Shown: one piece after another, positions 61,740-64,000 of the stretch
Layout: each line of letters begins with the position of its first letter
Numbering within the stretch: position 1 is the stretch's first letter
Assembly: GCA_950295325.1 (NCBI GenBank)
Contig: OX485806.1
Span: 11,036,001 to 11,100,000, forward strand
DNA length: 64,000 nt
Origin: Polytrichum commune
Lineage: Eukaryota > Streptophyta > Polytrichopsida > Polytrichales > Polytrichaceae
Reading direction: 5' to 3'
Program-made: the position numbers and the translations under genes
Notes under the pieces: model-generated
Told to the model about the DNA's origin: nothing
What the model saw: only the letters and a program-made list of their open reading frames with translations
The model's database searches: none

Positions 61740-63009
61740 CCTGGGTTTGCAAGGCAATAAATATTACCCATCATCGAATCCTACTCAAGGGGCTTGATCA
61801 ATTAGTGTATTTTTGTTTGAAGCTGAATGTCTCTAAATATATTTGATGAAAAACAATAATGATATTGCTAGTTCCAATTATATGGATGTGGTTTGAAATC
61901 AACCTTGTAGAACTTTCTTTTGTATGTTCACTCCAAACTAAGCATTTAAATTAAACCATATTTTGTTCAATACATCTTTGACCAGGGGGTGGGCTCTTCG
62001 TTGGAAACCTAAATGAGGTGCGTGGGTCATTATGAAATTAACCCCCCTATAGACAAGAAGTTTATAGAGAGAACAAAAAATCAAACCCCATGCATGTGTA
62101 TCAACGGTATCCTAGAGTCGGACTCATATATTCATACTAAGTTTTTCAAATTTAATGTGATAAACGCCTCCACTACATATACAAAATATAAATCATGAAA
62201 TGAATAGGCCTTTATTACATATAAATTCCCACTTTCATTTTCTAGTGAGAAAGTCCTTGACCATTTTTCATTCATAGCATGTAACTCAACAATTGTGTCA
62301 AACAAACAAAGACAAGAGCACAAAAACTTAACCAAAATCTGAAGGGAGAAAACTAAAAATATCTAGAACCCAAATGCAAACCCTAACAAGAATGAACATG
62401 TAGGCATTGATGACTAGTACCATATGACAACAATGGATGACATGAATTGAATTAATAGAGTTTATTTATTTTCTATTTGTACAAACTAAAGAAAAAGAAT
62501 ACCTCTCCCTTATGTATGCCATGTACATTGATGCTTCAAGTAATTCCCTTTCTTACACTCATGTTTATTTCTACATGGTATGAAGAGTCCTCTCCCCCCC
62601 TTCCCTCCCTGGATATTTGATTTGCCTTGGAATTTTCACGCTTTAATTGGTCAATTTACAACTACATTCTTCCATTTGAGTACATACATATAGGGTAATA
62701 TCATAAACATTTGCTTATTATAAGAATAACCCTAAACATTTACTTATTATTATGATAATGATTCTTCAAACTGAAGATGAAGGGAATATTTTTAGTACCC
62801 CCTCCCACCCACCCATGTTACATATAGATATTCAATTAAACAACTTATAAATGGTCTCAACATCCAAATTCACTTTAATGTACAGTTGATAATATGAATC
62901 ATAATTTTAAAATAGATATTCCAATGTTATTTTGTTTTTGTTTTCCTCTACTAAAATCATATACGGCTGCCAACGGTTGGGTGGAACATTATAGAGCCTT
63001 TAATTGGTA

Positions 63010-63290
63010 CTCCCTCCGTCCCAAAACGATTGTCCTACCTCCCGCATTTGTGTTGTCCCGAAATGATTGGCCGGTTTATCTGCCCAACTAGAAATTTCAG
63101 ACTCAAAGTCAAACATTTTTGCACCAGACTTTCATCATCAAGAAGTCTTTCGACACCGCAACTTTGGGGAGCGTTTTAGAGTTGTTGTTTTTATTTTAAG
63201 AGTCATGCTTAAAACTACTCACTCAATGATCAGCGGACCTTAATCTCGCCAAAGTTAAGAACACGGACACTCATTTTGGAATGGAAAGAG
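63010..63290. mobile_element. Stowaway-type MITE
   Basis: 281 bp starting CTCCCTCCGTCCCAAAACG, the classic Stowaway terminus, and ending (reversed) CTCTTTCCATTCCAAAATG, with TA on each side (63008-63009, 63291-63292). Tc1/mariner-derived, non-coding. Confidence 0.88.
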
Positions 63291-63564
63291 TACCATTTTT
63301 AGTTAAATTAGTGTCTTAATGCTTCTTCTATAGAAGGTGGCGAGAGCAATGAACGGGGAGTACCGAACTTTAGTTACGAGCTAGCCGATATTTTTTAAAG
63401 ATTTCCGAATGAGTTTGCAATGATTCGGACGAGGTACCGACTTAAAATTAGAAAGGTCGGAAATTGACCGGTTGAAATGAGAAAATATCGGCAATATAGC
63501 CGGTTGAGGCATCATATTTTAGGATATTTACCGAGCCAATTTTTAAATTTTAGGCAAGTAGCCG

Positions 63565-63730
63565 AAGGGATTAGGGATAGGGCGGTTTTTTTTACTAGGG
63601 TAATAGAGTTATCCTTTAATTCAAATGAGTTTGGTAGGGAGTTTCTTACAAAACCTTCCATGTTTGGCAAGCTTGAGGTGCATGCGTCTCTATTACCCTA
63701 GTAAAAAAAAATTCCCTATCCCTAATATTA
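63565..63730. repeat. Foldback hairpin repeat
   Basis: ATTAGGGATAGGG followed by a T run and ACTAGGGTAATAGAG (about 63569-63608) is repeated inverted at about 63687-63729 (CTCTATTACCCTAGT, then CCCTATCCCTAATAT), with about 80 bp between. Arms differ mainly at three bases before the T run. It lies about 130 bp upstream of the probable promoter at 63.86 kb. Confidence 0.65.
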
Positions 63731-63849
63731 GAGTCATAACTCATAAGGTTAAGATTCTAAGAACCATGAAGGCTAAGTAATTTAGGGAAGGTTCCGTTCA
63801 CAAGGCCGATTAGGGTTTTGAGCCGCTCTAAGCATCCAAGGACCCTCTG

Positions 63850-64000
63850 TCACGAGTATAAAGAGCTGCAGTCCTTTCTGCAGAGTATCTCACTCCTCCA
63901 TCGGGATTTCTCTCTGTGTTGAATGCTCTCTGTACTGCTCTTCCGCTTCTGCTAGATTCATCTTCATTTGGGTGCGACACTGCGAAGAGGAGTTTGTGCT
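63850..64000 (+). promoter_or_regulatory. Probable promoter and leader of a plus-strand gene leaving the window
   Basis: TATAAAG at 63858-63864 is followed by pyrimidine-rich sequence (CTCACTCCTCCATCGGG, then TTTCTCTCTG, then CTCTTCCGCTTCTGC) typical of a plant 5' leader. GC content rises compared with the preceding intergenic sequence. No coding start is certain before the window ends. Confidence 0.45.

Larger units (their letters stand above)
59136..63009. other. Intergenic, AT-rich
   Basis: Holds G18 (59475), a second G run (59710), a GA microsatellite (61696) and a direct repeat of GAGTATCATGGTGACTAAC at 59342 and 59398. A small inverted repeat (GGAGGGAGTG against CACTCCCTC) lies at about 60365-60430. 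No gene supported. Confidence 0.4.

Noticed and set aside
1-64000. CRISPR arrays, operons, riboswitches, bacterial-type signals
   Set aside because: The sequence is eukaryotic nuclear DNA; the tandem repeats seen lack CRISPR repeat/spacer structure.

Overview
The window is nuclear DNA of a land plant. It holds two intron-containing plant genes, long AT-rich intergenic sequence, plant-type DNA transposon derivatives with recognisable inverted ends and target-site duplications, and many microsatellites. The lineage cannot be fixed from the sequence alone. Both proteins depart from the seed-plant consensus as I know it (for example GNLLQGWDGGAIAG at the transporter N terminus instead of GNLLQGWDNATIAG), which hints at a seed-free or early-diverging lineage. 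That is a weak inference.

Only two genes can be rebuilt with confidence, both on the minus strand. At 4744-7479 is a five-exon remorin (202 residues), a plasma-membrane nanodomain scaffold. At 38446-43543 is an eight-coding-exon tonoplast monosaccharide transporter (TMT/MSSP class, 757 residues), with a probable 5' leader exon and leader intron reaching to about 46.15 kb. All splice phases close in both models, and every intron is GT-AG except one GC-AG intron in the remorin. A third, plus-strand promoter may begin at about 63.86 kb, with its gene outside the window. The two genes sit about 31 kb apart and show no sign of working together.

The rest is repeats. Elements whose ends I could define: a Tourist-like MITE with TTA duplication (8612-9002); PIF/Harbinger-like elements (10647-11242, 19879-20368, 24549-25619, and a broken copy from 29713); two pogo/Emigrant-like TA-flanked elements (17154-17713 and 46299-46736), one keeping what looks like a transposase C-terminus; two 660-bp hAT-like elements with 8-bp duplications (30916-31575 and 48474-49133); a Stowaway (63010-63290); and CACTA-like short elements (16088-16792, 30069-30446). 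There are also a 3.3-kb element with arms of about 0.9 kb (26.09-29.44 kb), foldback structures, a 243-bp tandem array (18144-19604), and an abundant family here called R1 with about 14 copies in both orientations, one inside a TMT intron.

No new defence, biosynthetic or mobile gene system was found. The most useful leads are the related pogo-like pair (one copy in the TMT promoter region), the hAT-like pair, a decayed coding remnant of unknown origin at 52.2-53.05 kb, a perfect 26-bp hairpin at 51.22 kb, and the repeated modules in the TMT leader.
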